Source of the DNA: Paenibacillus sp. FSL A5-0031
GTDB taxonomy: Bacteria > Bacillota > Bacilli > Paenibacillales > Paenibacillaceae
Length of the DNA: 64,000 nucleotides
Direction of reading: 5' to 3'
Assembly (NCBI RefSeq): GCF_001956295.1
Contig: NZ_MRTD01000017.1
Span: forward strand, 62,001-126,000
The notes under the pieces were generated by a model, which saw nothing but the letters and a program-made list of their open reading frames with translations, did not search any database and was not told the DNA's origin. Every line of letters begins with the position of its first letter. Positions within the stretch are counted from its first letter, which is position 1. The position numbers and the translations under genes are program-made. Shown piece after piece: positions 35,534 to 46,100 of this stretch.

Positions 35534-36367
35534 ATGAAAACTAAATGGCATATTCAGCTTCTAGTTTACAGCATTATCGTGCTTGGAGCGTTGGCTTTTC
35601 TATTTCCCTTCGTATATATGATTATGACGAGCTTCATAAAAGGGGCATACTCGCTGCCGCGGCCTAAGGAAGTATTCTCTGTCATCCCAAACCTATATAA
35701 TTACCAGCTAGTATGGAGCAAAAATAATTTTGCAAGGTATTTCCTGAACAGCTCGCTCGTTACCATCGTGTCTATGACAGGAAGTTTGTTTCTCGGCTGT
35801 TTAACCGCCTACGGGTTTGCCAGATTTACGTTTCCGGGCAAAGAGTTTCTATTTCGAATGTTTCTTCTGACCATGATGATTCCCGGAGTGATCAACATTA
35901 TTCCACAGTTTCTAATTATCAAATCATTTGGTTTGGTTAACACCTACTGGGGGCTATGGTTAATTTATATCGGCGGCGGTGTTGTTGGCAGCACGTTCTT
36001 CTTGCGTGGATTCTTTCAAAGCATTCCGAAGGAGTACGAGGAGTCCGTGTTGATCGATGGCGGTGGCAGCTGGCGCATTTTCTGGAATATTTACCTGCCT
36101 CAGTCGATGCCGGCGATTGCGACGCTTGCAGTTCTTTCCTTTCAAGGCACATGGGAGGAGTATTTCACGGCTCTAGTCATTATTAAGGATGAGGCGCTTC
36201 GGACGCTGCCAATTGCACTGCTGATGTTCAACGATAAATATGCGACAAACTATTCATGGGTATTTGCTGCTTCCATTATAGCGCTCATTCCGACGATCAT
36301 CCTTTATATTATTTTCCAAAAAAGATTCGTACAGGGTGGATTTAACGAAGGCGGAGTGAAGGGTTAA
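35534..36367 (+). CDS. Oligosaccharide ABC permease, MalG type
   Basis: This 277-residue permease has six membrane segments and the EAA loop EYEESVLIDGGGSWRIFWNI near residue 168. The C-terminus FVQGGFNEGGVKG is typical of MalG-type subunits. It is 12 bases downstream of the MalF-type gene and has its own AGGAGGGAG ribosome site. It completes the membrane part of the importer that feeds the GH66 system. Confidence 0.92.
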   Translation: MKTKWHIQLLVYSIIVLGALAFLFPFVYMIMTSFIKGAYSLPRPKEVFSVIPNLYNYQLVWSKNNFARYFLNSSLVTIVSMTGSLFLGCLTAYGFARFTFPGKEFLFRMFLLTMMIPGVINIIPQFLIIKSFGLVNTYWGLWLIYIGGGVVGSTFFLRGFFQSIPKEYEESVLIDGGGSWRIFWNIYLPQSMPAIATLAVLSFQGTWEEYFTALVIIKDEALRTLPIALLMFNDKYATNYSWVFAASIIALIPTIILYIIFQKRFVQGGFNEGGVKG

Positions 36368-36389
36368 ATCTAAAAACAGGAGCTATCAA

Positions 36390-38183
36390 ATGAAACGGAA
36401 AAGAAATCGAAATAGAATAAGTTCATCAGTCATTGTTGTCATTACCTCTTTTATGATTCTTGCTTCCGGCTGCAGCGAGCAGAAGGAAATAAAGGCGGAG
36501 CTTGTGAATAGCCAAGGTATAATAAGTCGCTTGTCGACCGACAAATCGGCTTATCGTCCCGGCGACAACGTTCATTTTACGTTGGATTTGGCTAAAACGG
36601 AGTCAAAAGCGAAGGTGATTGTCCAGTATCGCCATCTAGGGGAGAAGATCGCTGAGCAAGAAGTCAAGGTGGACGGCAATTCATTGGAATGGGATTGGAC
36701 GCCTCCAAAGGAAGATGGCCGAGGTTATATGGCTGAGGTTTTCTTTGCAACGAAGGAAGAAGTGAAGGATCATCAGAACATCGCAGTTGACGTGTCCACA
36801 GACTGGAGCAAATTTCCTCGTTATGGTTATTTGGCGGACTTCCACAGCATGAATGGGGAAGAGATGGCAACAGTAATCGAACGTCTGAATCGGTTCCATA
36901 TTAACGGCGTTCAGTTTTATGATTGGCAGTATAAACATCATCAGCCTCTGAAGCTGGAAGGCAATCAACCAGCGTCGGAATGGCCGGATATTGCAAACAG
37001 GCCTGTCGCCTTGGATACAATTAAAGGCTATATTGACCTTGCGCACAGCAAAAACATGAAGGCGATGAACTACAATTTATTGTTCGGGGCATATGAGGGG
37101 GCAGAGGCGGACGGCGTCAAAAAAGCGTGGGCGCTGTACAAAGATCCTTCGCAAGCGAATCAGGATAAGCATCCATTGCCAGACAGCTGGGCCAGCGACA
37201 TTATGCTCTATGACCCAAATAACGTGGAGTGGCAAAACTATCTGATCGATAAAGAAATTGAAGTATTTAACCAATTGAAATTCGACGGCTGGCATGTTGA
37301 TCAATTAGGCGATCGCGGAGCGCTTTGGAATGCCAAAGGAGAAAGTGTAAAGCTGGCGCCTGGCTATGTATCATTCCTGAAAGCAGCCAAGGAGAAGCTG
37401 GATGTCGACTATGTAATGAACGCTGTCGGACAGTATGGGCAAGCCTTTATGGCTCCTCAAGCACCTCTCTCATTCCTATATACCGAAGTATGGGACGGGC
37501 ATCCGAAGTATGGCAACCTGAAGGGGATTATCGATCAAAACAACCAGTTTAGCAAAAATAAGCTAAACACGGTGCTTGCTGCTTATATGAACTATGATTT
37601 GGCAAACGCGAGCGGCGAATTTAATACGCCAGGTGTTCTGCTTACAGACGCAGTCATCTTCGCATCCGGCGGATCCCATCTAGAGCTTGGGGAAAATATG
37701 CTGGCCAAAGAGTATTTCCCTAATCGAAATCTCTCCATTCCAGCTGAACTGGAAGAGCAGCTTATTCGCTATTACGATTTCCTTGTCGCTTATCAGAACA
37801 TTTTGCGAGATGGAGTAGAGGAATCTGAACTAATCGTATCAAGTACAGGGGACACAAGTGTTTCCGCTGCTCCAGAGCAAGGCAAAATATGGTCCTTTGC
37901 GAAGCAGAAAAGCGGAAGCGACATCGTTCACTTCATTAACTTCACTGGTGCTAAAACGATGGAGTGGAATGATAGCAAGGGCGAGCAAGCTGTACCTAAT
38001 GAGCGTAAAGAAATAGACATTTCCATTGAGACAGAGCGTGAAGTTGCAAGTATCCTATTCGCCTCACCAGACTATTATCAAGGATCACCTATTAAGCTGA
38101 GCTTCAAGCAGCAAGAAGGCAAGGTTACACTTAAGCTTCCAGTCCTGAAATACTGGGATCTACTAACCATTAATTACAAGTGA
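36390..38183 (+). CDS. GH66 family dextranase-like lipoprotein
   Basis: This 597-residue lipoprotein (lipobox LASGC, Cys28) has an N-terminal beta domain (STDKSAYRPGDNVHFTLDL) and a GH66 barrel. The catalytic nucleophile is seen in GWHVDQLGDRG (Asp304) and the acid/base in LYTEVWDGH (Glu366), with FYDWQYKHHQP earlier in the barrel. GH66 enzymes cut alpha-1,6-glucan or make cyclo-isomaltooligosaccharides. Its length (without a CBM35 insertion) suits an endodextranase rather than a CITase, but that is not certain. It is anchored outside the cell, in the same operon as the importer, so products can be taken up directly. Confidence 0.9.
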   Translation: MKRKRNRNRISSSVIVVITSFMILASGCSEQKEIKAELVNSQGIISRLSTDKSAYRPGDNVHFTLDLAKTESKAKVIVQYRHLGEKIAEQEVKVDGNSLEWDWTPPKEDGRGYMAEVFFATKEEVKDHQNIAVDVSTDWSKFPRYGYLADFHSMNGEEMATVIERLNRFHINGVQFYDWQYKHHQPLKLEGNQPASEWPDIANRPVALDTIKGYIDLAHSKNMKAMNYNLLFGAYEGAEADGVKKAWALYKDPSQANQDKHPLPDSWASDIMLYDPNNVEWQNYLIDKEIEVFNQLKFDGWHVDQLGDRGALWNAKGESVKLAPGYVSFLKAAKEKLDVDYVMNAVGQYGQAFMAPQAPLSFLYTEVWDGHPKYGNLKGIIDQNNQFSKNKLNTVLAAYMNYDLANASGEFNTPGVLLTDAVIFASGGSHLELGENMLAKEYFPNRNLSIPAELEEQLIRYYDFLVAYQNILRDGVEESELIVSSTGDTSVSAAPEQGKIWSFAKQKSGSDIVHFINFTGAKTMEWNDSKGEQAVPNERKEIDISIETEREVASILFASPDYYQGSPIKLSFKQQEGKVTLKLPVLKYWDLLTINYK

Positions 38184-38252
38184 GGTTGCAATAGCAGGCA
38201 TAAACAAGCGATACGAAAGATAGTTTTCGTGCGCTTTGTTTTGTACACTGGT

Positions 38253-38268
38253 ATGAAAGCGCTTGCCG
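38253..38268. promoter_or_regulatory. Possible CcpA (cre) site before the YesM/YesN operon
   Basis: ATGAAAGCGCTTGCCG matches the cre core TGAAAGCG-C but differs at the 3' end. It lies 133 bases upstream of the kinase gene. Confidence 0.35.
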
Positions 38269-38400
38269 ATATAAAAGTAATGCATGGGAATGAATGGAGC
38301 GAAGCCAGCATAGCTGCGCTCCTCTACTATAAAACCTTCTATTTTAATCGTGTTGATTTAGGTAAACTAGGAGTATCTTCTTTAACAAGGTGGGCAGCTT

Positions 38401-40164
38401 ATGGCGCGCTTCGAGAAAATAACGAACCGATTTGCTTCAAAAATGATTTTAGCGTTTTTACTCATTATTTTGATTCCGACCACTTTATCGGGTTTCTCTT
38501 TCTATTTGGAATCTTCCGCGCTTGTAAAACGAAATGTTAGAGCATCTACCGTCCAGGTTACCAAGCAAACCGCAGATGCCTTGTCTTCTATTTTCAACGC
38601 GGGAAGCGACACATCCGATTTAATATACAGTGATTTGAAGGTGCAAAAATCAGCGATGCAATATACCTTGAGTCCGCTTAGCGAGCAGATCGAGATGACG
38701 CAATCATTAAATACGCTGCTTAATAACGTCGTTTATTCAAGCTCATTTGTAAGAATTGTTTATATCATTAAAAGTGGGGGCATCGGCTGGGGGAGCGGCA
38801 CATTTTCTACACCCAAACTGCGAAAGGTTGACTTGAATTATCAAGAGTGGGTAGCGGAGTCGAAAAAGCAGGATGGCGGGTTCGTATGGCAGCCGATGCG
38901 GAAGGATCCTTTTAGCGGCGGCGGGGAAAATACTGATCTTGTTCTCCCGATCAGCCGTGCGTTAAAAGACTTTGAATCGCTTCAGCAAATCGGCCTGCTG
39001 GTCGTTAATTTAAATGGCGAGGCCATTATTAATACGATTAAGCAAGTGAAGCTGGGGGAAACCGGACGTTATATGGTCGTTAACCCCAAAGGTGAAATTA
39101 TGATCGATGCGGATCTTTCACGAATTGGTCAAATTGTGGAGGATGCCAAACTGCATGAGTTGATTGTACATAATGATGCAGTTGAATTCGAGTACGCCAA
39201 TAAGGGCGTCCATTATTATGGCGTAAAACAGCTGCTAAGCAATGGTTGGCTGCTGGTTGGCACAGTTCCTACGCTTGAAATAACGGGGGCGCTGGATAAG
39301 CTGCATACACGTATTTTAATAACCTCAGCATGCTTCGCTTTGCTTGCGGTGCTCGTTGGTCTTATCATCGCGAAGAAGGTTACGAAACCTATCAAGCAAT
39401 TAACGTTAGAGATGAGGAGAGTTCAGCAGGGAGATCTATCTGTTCGAACAGCGTTAACGTCTACAGACGAGATTGGGCTCATGAGTAGGCATTTTAATAA
39501 AATGCTGGATGAAATTGAACAGCTGATGCTACGAGTGGAGCAGGAGCAAAACGAGAAGCTTGAGGCCGAGGTGCGTGCGGTCACTTACCGGATTCATCCG
39601 CATTTTCTCTACAATACGCTTAGTACGCTCAGATGGCTGATTCGAGCAGGAGAGATGGAGCGAGCCGATCAAGGGCTAGCGGCTCTAACTAGACTGCTTC
39701 AAGCGAATATGGGCAAGAACGGGCAAATGATTACACTTGCGGAAGAGCTGGAGATCATTCAGAAATATATCGTTATTTTAGAAATGCGGTATGAGCAAAA
39801 ATATGCTTTGGCTATAGAGGTACAGCCTGGGGCGGATCAAGTGAAAATTCCAAGGATGCTGCTTCAGCCGCTCGTTGAGAATGCGATCTTCCACGGCTTC
39901 GTGCCGCTTAATCGCGGAGGAGATATTACGATTAAGGTGACAGAGCAGCAGGGAGAGTTGCGGATTGTGATCCATGATGATGGCTCAGGAATATCAGAAG
40001 AGAAGTTGAAACAATTGAATGCAAAGGAAGGTATGACGATAGCAGGCATAGGAATGAAGCATGTTTATGATTCCTTAAGGCTTTATTATGGCGCAGGCTC
40101 GGGCATATCTGTTACGAGTGATATTGGACTCGGTACTCATATTCATATCGTCATCCGTTTATAA
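38401..40164 (+). CDS. Sensor histidine kinase, YesM family
   Basis: This 587-residue kinase has membrane segments near residues 14-38 and 300-322 around an extracytoplasmic Cache-like sensor. A HAMP domain (KPIKQLTLEMRRVQQGDLS) is followed by the His-kinase block IHPHFLYNTLSTLRW (phospho-His near 400) and an ATPase domain with QPLVENAIFHGF and DDGSGISEE. YesM kinases control sugar uptake and polysaccharide enzymes through YesN-type regulators. The ATG follows AAGGTGG by 7 bases. It forms an operon with the next two genes and probably senses the dextran-derived sugar. Confidence 0.93.
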   Translation: MARFEKITNRFASKMILAFLLIILIPTTLSGFSFYLESSALVKRNVRASTVQVTKQTADALSSIFNAGSDTSDLIYSDLKVQKSAMQYTLSPLSEQIEMTQSLNTLLNNVVYSSSFVRIVYIIKSGGIGWGSGTFSTPKLRKVDLNYQEWVAESKKQDGGFVWQPMRKDPFSGGGENTDLVLPISRALKDFESLQQIGLLVVNLNGEAIINTIKQVKLGETGRYMVVNPKGEIMIDADLSRIGQIVEDAKLHELIVHNDAVEFEYANKGVHYYGVKQLLSNGWLLVGTVPTLEITGALDKLHTRILITSACFALLAVLVGLIIAKKVTKPIKQLTLEMRRVQQGDLSVRTALTSTDEIGLMSRHFNKMLDEIEQLMLRVEQEQNEKLEAEVRAVTYRIHPHFLYNTLSTLRWLIRAGEMERADQGLAALTRLLQANMGKNGQMITLAEELEIIQKYIVILEMRYEQKYALAIEVQPGADQVKIPRMLLQPLVENAIFHGFVPLNRGGDITIKVTEQQGELRIVIHDDGSGISEEKLKQLNAKEGMTIAGIGMKHVYDSLRLYYGAGSGISVTSDIGLGTHIHIVIRL

Positions 40165-40219
40165 AGCTAAAGCTTCCGAGTTCAGATATTGCTGCCTACA
40201 ACTTCGAGGAGGAAATGAC

Positions 40220-41767
40220 GTGAACGATTATGTTTTGATTGTGGACGACGAGCCGATTATTCGAAACGGGCTTAAAAACTTCATAAATTGGGATGAGCAA
40301 GGGCTGACCTTAGTGGGAGATTGTGCAAATGGCCTTGAAGCATTTGAACGGCTTCGATCTCAGCCTATTGATATTTTGATAACGGATATTAAGATGCCAG
40401 TTATGGATGGCCTGGAGCTAACGCGAAAGGCGCTGGAGGTTAATCCGCTAACCAAGGTTATCCTAATTAGCAGCTACAATGAATTCGAATATGTCCGTGA
40501 GGGGATGAAGCAGGGTGCTGTCGATTACTTGCTTAAGCCGTCACTGGAAGCGGGGGAACTCATTGCTGTACTCGTGCGATGTAAAGAAATGCTGCAGCAA
40601 AACCGCAGACAAGTCGTGCAAAATCAACAGTTCGATGAGCAATTGGTTTTCCTTGCGAGAAGACGTTCTGAGCAGGAAATCATACGCTTGCTCGCAACCA
40701 GCGAGTCTGAATCTAAATTAGTTGATCTTTTTGATCAGCCAAATGACCGCTACGTTTGTGCTTTTGTTATATCGGATGGTCTAAACGAGTGGCGGGAACG
40801 ATACGGGGATTTGCATATTAGCATCATGTATGAGGATATGCAGGCTTTATTTTATGAGCAATTCCAGTATGGCAGTGCGCCGATTTTGATAGGAGAAGGT
40901 CTCTTTATGATCTTACCTCTTGTGGGGAATGCAGAAGGTGAGCTTGAGCGCTTCAAGAACCGGGTTGCTGCTGAACTATCGACCTCAACTTCTATTGGTT
41001 ACTGTGTGGAGCAGGAAACAGAGCGGGTGGAAACAGGACTCAGAAAAAGCCGAGCTGCAGGGGAACGAAGATTTTTTGAAGGTACGGGCAAACTCTTTGC
41101 CTATGAACAAATACCGGATGAGAGCGAAGCGGGGTCTAATTATGAGAGAATGAACATGCAGGTTATGGTTGAGCAATTTCGCACCGAGGACCATACAAAA
41201 ACAGTCATCGATCGCTTCGTTTCAAGCTGGACGAAGGGTGCTCAAACACCGGAGCACGTAAGAAAAGAAGCATATGAGCTGCTCTCCGCCTATGCTTTTG
41301 TGAACGGAGGCCCAAAAACGCTATCAGATTTCCGAGAACACATTTGGCGCTGTGAGACGGTTGTTCAGCTCGAATCGACTATCCGTCAATTGTTTGAGGA
41401 AATGGAGCATCCCAATCAGCTAAGGTTGGCTGATAAAGGCCATAGCGGACAGTTAATCACTAAAGCCATCGCCTACATTAAGCTCCATTACAGAGAAGAT
41501 TTAACACTGCAACAAGTAGCGGATAACATACATGTAAGCAAAAGCTATTTTTCGAATTTGTTCAAAAAACAGGCAGGTCAAAATTTCATCGATTATTTAA
41601 TCGATTTGAGGCTGCATGAAGCAAAACGGATGCTGGTTAAAAACGAGTACAAGATTTATGAGGTAGCTGAAAAATCCGGTTTTAACGATGTGAAATATTT
41701 TAGCAAGCTGTTTAAAAAGATGACTCAGATGACACCTGTAGAGTATCGAGATAAGCATCAACAATAG
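40220..41767 (+). CDS. Response regulator, YesN family (receiver plus AraC HTH)
   Basis: This 515-residue regulator begins at a GTG (40220) with AGGAGG 7 bases upstream; frame-open sequence upstream overlaps the kinase end and lacks a ribosome site. The receiver domain shows VLIVDDEP and the phospho-acceptor Asp in ILITDIKMPVMDG near residue 55. A variable central region follows, then the AraC helix-turn-helix pair (LQQVADNIHVSKSYFSNLF and EVAEKSGFNDVKYFSKLF). It likely activates the importer/dextranase operon 3.5 kb upstream. Confidence 0.93.
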   Translation: MNDYVLIVDDEPIIRNGLKNFINWDEQGLTLVGDCANGLEAFERLRSQPIDILITDIKMPVMDGLELTRKALEVNPLTKVILISSYNEFEYVREGMKQGAVDYLLKPSLEAGELIAVLVRCKEMLQQNRRQVVQNQQFDEQLVFLARRRSEQEIIRLLATSESESKLVDLFDQPNDRYVCAFVISDGLNEWRERYGDLHISIMYEDMQALFYEQFQYGSAPILIGEGLFMILPLVGNAEGELERFKNRVAAELSTSTSIGYCVEQETERVETGLRKSRAAGERRFFEGTGKLFAYEQIPDESEAGSNYERMNMQVMVEQFRTEDHTKTVIDRFVSSWTKGAQTPEHVRKEAYELLSAYAFVNGGPKTLSDFREHIWRCETVVQLESTIRQLFEEMEHPNQLRLADKGHSGQLITKAIAYIKLHYREDLTLQQVADNIHVSKSYFSNLFKKQAGQNFIDYLIDLRLHEAKRMLVKNEYKIYEVAEKSGFNDVKYFSKLFKKMTQMTPVEYRDKHQQ

Positions 41768-41785
41768 TTGATGGAGGAGATTGCC

Positions 41786-43045
41786 ATGCTTATAAATAGG
41801 CTGATAATAATAGTGTGTTTACTTGCAATCAGCTCAGGCTGCAGCCAGCAGTCTATTCTTACAAATGACAGCAAGGTCGAGAAGTTAACAAATACCGAGA
41901 ATACGGAGCTCGAGTTCTGGCATACGTACAGTGATCAAGAGACTCGAATTTTGGAGGATATACTTATTCCTGCGTTTGAGGAGGCGTACCCCGCTATTCA
42001 CGTCGTTCCTGTTCGGCAAAGCAACAATATGGAAATGAAATACACGCTCATCTCCAAGGCATCTTCCAATAGAGCGCCTGATGTAGTGCGTATGGATATT
42101 GTATGGGTGCCTGAGTTTTCCCAAAGCGGATTGCTGCTACCCCTGAGCGAATACGATGATTTTGGCAAAATAACGCAATCGCTGCAGAGCAATACAGGCT
42201 CAGCAGGTTATTATAAGGGTGCCCAATATTCTCTTCCCGTTAATATGAACACGAAAATTGCTATATTTAATCGTACATTGTTGGAACAGGCGGGCTTGTC
42301 AAAGCCGCCTGCAACTTTCCAGGAAGTGATTGATCTTGCTAAAAAACATCGATTCATGATTGGTATAGGGGGGCTTGAGTCGTGGAAGAGCTTGCCTTAT
42401 ATTTATGCGCTGGGCGGACGTATGACAGATGATTCATATTCGAAGGCATCCGGCTATTTGAATGGAGAAGCGACAATCAAGGCGGTTGAGCAGCTTTTAT
42501 TGCTATATAAAGAGCAGTTGATTGATCGTACGGTTATTAACGGCGGCGGAGATAATTGGGAGGGGGTAAAGTCAGGAAAAATATTGGTCACAGATGATGG
42601 ACCTTGGTTTTACAGCGTTTTTCAAGGCGAAGAGCTGGAGAGGGCGATTAACACAACAATAGCAGTTCCGTTTCCGCCGGTTTTTGGTCCTGCCTCCATA
42701 TTGGGAGGAGAAGATTTAGTCATTATGAAGGGCTCGAAAAACCCATTGCAGGCCTGGACATTTATGAAATGGATGGTCAATACGCAATCACAAATTGCAA
42801 TGTCGCAAACAGGCATAATTCCGACTAACTTGAAGGCCAAAGAGATAAAGGCGCAGGGTGAATCCTTTATTCATCCATACACGGAGGCGCTTGATCATAC
42901 ATTTCTTCGTCCGCCAGTGAAAAGGTATAGTCGAATTGACGCTACTTATATAAAATATATGACCAAAATTTTTCAAGAGGAACTTTCGGTTAAACAGGGA
43001 TTAACGGAAGCAGCCGCTGAGATTGATCGTTTGTTAAAGCAGTAA
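41786..43045 (+). CDS. Stand-alone sugar-binding lipoprotein, paralogue of the 33160 product
   Basis: This 419-residue family-1 binding protein has a short lipoprotein signal (ISSGC, Cys19). It is clearly similar to the importer's binding protein: LEFWHTYSDQETRILED matches IEYWHTYSDQEEKVLTE, and both share VRMDIVWVPEFSQSGLL-type, DDGPWFYS and GGEDLVI blocks. No permeases are linked to it; it is the third gene of the kinase-regulator operon. It may share the upstream permeases or serve as a sensor partner of the YesM kinase. ATG 41786 is 6 bases after GGAGGAG. Confidence 0.9.
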   Translation: MLINRLIIIVCLLAISSGCSQQSILTNDSKVEKLTNTENTELEFWHTYSDQETRILEDILIPAFEEAYPAIHVVPVRQSNNMEMKYTLISKASSNRAPDVVRMDIVWVPEFSQSGLLLPLSEYDDFGKITQSLQSNTGSAGYYKGAQYSLPVNMNTKIAIFNRTLLEQAGLSKPPATFQEVIDLAKKHRFMIGIGGLESWKSLPYIYALGGRMTDDSYSKASGYLNGEATIKAVEQLLLLYKEQLIDRTVINGGGDNWEGVKSGKILVTDDGPWFYSVFQGEELERAINTTIAVPFPPVFGPASILGGEDLVIMKGSKNPLQAWTFMKWMVNTQSQIAMSQTGIIPTNLKAKEIKAQGESFIHPYTEALDHTFLRPPVKRYSRIDATYIKYMTKIFQEELSVKQGLTEAAAEIDRLLKQ

Positions 43046-43081
43046 AATAGATTGATCCTCTAGACGAGACATGTTGTATGC

Positions 43082-43121
43082 AAAAAAAAGTAGGAATCTA
43101 TTTGTGATTCCTACTTTTTTT
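43082..43121. terminator. Bidirectional terminator after the YesM/YesN operon
   Basis: AAAAAAAGTAGGAATC pairs with GATTCCTACTTTTTTT around a 7-base loop, usable from both sides. Confidence 0.92.
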
Positions 43122-43189
43122 ATTTCGAAGCGGCAGTCTGCTCCTTAACGGAGCTGAGCCATGCACCTTTAATATGAATTGAATTCACA

Positions 43190-46100
43190 TCACTCAATCA
43201 TCAGAATTTCACGAATATCCTTTTCCGATAGAGAGGATAGAGCCTCCTGACCAGGCTGGATAACCTCGTCAATCAGGTTCATTTTCTTTTGCTGAAGCTC
43301 ATACATTTTGTCCTCGACCGTGCCTTGCGTTACGAGCCGGATGACCTGTACGACGTTTTTCTGTCCAATGCGATGTGCACGATCCGCTGCTTGCTGCTCG
43401 ACGGCGGGGTTCCACCAAAGGTCGTAGAGAATAACAGTGTCGGCACCCGTTAGGTTTAGTCCAGTGCCCCCGGCTTTTAACGAGAGCAGGAAGAGGTCAC
43501 GCTCACCGTCGTTGAATCGATTACAAAGCTCGACGCGCTCGGAGGCTTTTGTTTGCCCGTCCAAATAAAAATGAGTAATGCCTCGGTAACCCAGCTCCCG
43601 TGCGATTAGGCCGAGCATCTCTGTAAATTGTGAGAAGATGAGCAGCCGCTTGCCAGCACTCTGGCATTCCTCGATAATTTCGAGGAGCTGCTCAAATTTG
43701 GCGGAGCTTCCTCGGTAATCTTCTACGAATAAGGCAGGATGGCAGCAGAGCTGGCGAAGCCTTGTTATTCCAGCCAAAATTCGAATTCGATTTTGCTGGA
43801 AACTTTCATCGTTCAAATGCTTCACTGTCTCCTGCTGCAGCTTGGCTAGGAAGCCAACATACAGCTGTTTCTGTTCAGGCAGCAGCTCCGATGCTTGAAT
43901 CGACTCGATTTTGTCAGGCAGCTCCTTTAATACATCACTTTTCAGCCTGCGCAGCAAGAACGGACGAACCCGCTTGGCGACAGCTTCTCGCGATAGCTCA
44001 TTGAAAGCTTGCTTGCTGGGAAATAACGCAGGGAAAACGGCTCCGAAAATAGACCAAAGCTCCTCCAGCGTATTTTCCACGGGCGTGCCGGTCAATGCGA
44101 AGCGATACCCGGCATCAATTGCCTTAACGGCTTGCGCGGTTTGAGTCGTATGGTTTTTGAAATATTGCGCCTCATCCAAAATCAGCGTGTGGAAGCTTTG
44201 CTTCATATAATCTTTAATATCTTTGCGCAGCAAGGGATATGAAGTTATGATCACATCCGCCGAAGAATCGCCTGTCAGCAGGCCGCTGCGCTCTGACTTG
44301 GTGCCATCGGCAATAACGGCGCGAACCTCTGGTGCGAATTTTTTCAGCTCATTCAGCCAGTTGTAGGCGAGTGAAGCAGGAGCAACAATTAATGCAGGCT
44401 GCTCTCGCTTCCGAATCTCCGGCAGTACGGAGACGACAAATGTGATCGCCTGCACTGTTTTCCCGAGCCCCATATCATCGGCAAGAATGCCGCCGAAATG
44501 GTAATGGGCAAGCGTCTTCATCCATTGATAGCCATACTGTTGATAATCCCGCAGCACGTTCGCGAGATTGTCCGGCACTGGGAAATCCAAATTGTCGGGG
44601 TTACGCATGTTTTCCAGCAGCCGGCGGAACGATTTGCCAAGTCTTACCGCATTTCCGTTCTCATGTGAACCAATGAGATGCAGGCCGCGTGCTGTAGGTA
44701 TCCGAAATTCAGATCCTTGAATATCGCTCTGGCGCAAGCCGACTTCATTTAAGAAATGGATAATTTCTTGAAACTCGGCGCCATCAAGCGGCAATAACGA
44801 GCCGTTTGGCAAGCGGTGGTATTTGCGCTGCACTTCAAGCGACTTCAGCAGGTTCCGAATTTCCGATTCAGGAATGCCGTCCATATCGAACTTGAATTCC
44901 AGCCAGTCTGTACGCTCATCTACATTAATCGTTACTTTTGGCGCTGCATGCTTAGTCACAATTCGCACTTTAACAGCAGAGGTAGCGTACACGGTCAGCA
45001 GCTTCTCAAGCCGCGGGATGATATGGTGCAGAAATTCGAATTCCGAATCCTCGTCCTCCATGAAATAGCCGCCCTCTGTTTTGGCAAAGGGAACCAGCTC
45101 CATCAGTTCGAGAATGAGCCGCTCTTGTTCTCCGTCCCGCATGAGAATGCGATCAGTACCGCGTGATTTCTCGCTTCCTTCTAAAGGATTAATAATAATG
45201 TCGCCATATTGGAACTCAAGCCCTGCGACCAGCCGATCCCTTACTCGGTCCAAGTAAAGCTTCGCTTTAAGCTGCGTTTGCAGCACGCGGTCAGATATTG
45301 ATTCCGCAATTCCGACACTGCCCAGCTTCATTAGTCCCGGGATGACCCTTTCCATAAACGGCTCCATTTGCGCAGGGGCAATATGAATCTTTGGCTTGCG
45401 GGAAGTGTCGAGCAGCTGCTTCATCTCCATAAGCCGTGTGCAAGATTCCGGTTTCAGCTCGATCAGCTTGCCGTTTGTGATAACCAGCTCATAATCTTCC
45501 ATGATGATGATCTGATCAAGTCCCTGAATATCCAATTGATAGCCGTCGCTCGTCGCTTGATCAAACGCAAAATGGAGCGGGAGCGCTTCGTCACTCCGTT
45601 CAATGCCATGAAACGTTTGATTGTTATAGAGCAGCTGTACGGTCGGTGCAGCAGTTAGCAGAGGAAGCGTCTTCTCCCATGAGGAGGGAGGTACAAGCAG
45701 CATACGGTCTCCGCCGGCCGGAGCCTCTCTTAGAAATGAGCGGGACAGCGATTCCCTGAATATCTTTTCATTTCGGTAGATTTGAATAAGCCTCGCAAGC
45801 ACCGCATCATTCTCCTGCTGAAAGCTGTGAACGGCTGGATCATAGGTGAAATGTTTCGAGAAGACGTAAGGCTCCCGCCGATCGACCTTTTCCAGAAATT
45901 CTCGTATTTGTTGTACGATATATAACCGTTTTGGGCCAACCTTAAGCTCAATGCCGAACATATGCTTTCGGAAGCCGTAGGGGAAAAGCTTAACAGAAAT
46001 CTCTACTTCCAGAGTGGTGCGCATGTCCAAAAGCGACCGGCTTCCGCTTGTGCGAATCGGACGGTGGCTGAACAAGCCTAACATGCCGTTAGCCAGCCGA

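Noticed and set aside
38229..38540. 103-residue frame upstream of the YesM kinase
   Set aside because: It overlaps the kinase start in another frame and covers the cre-like site; no ribosome site.
43762..45658. Several 75-116-residue plus-strand frames opposite the SNF2 gene
   Set aside because: They are antisense shadows of a well-supported helicase gene without ribosome sites or family resemblance.
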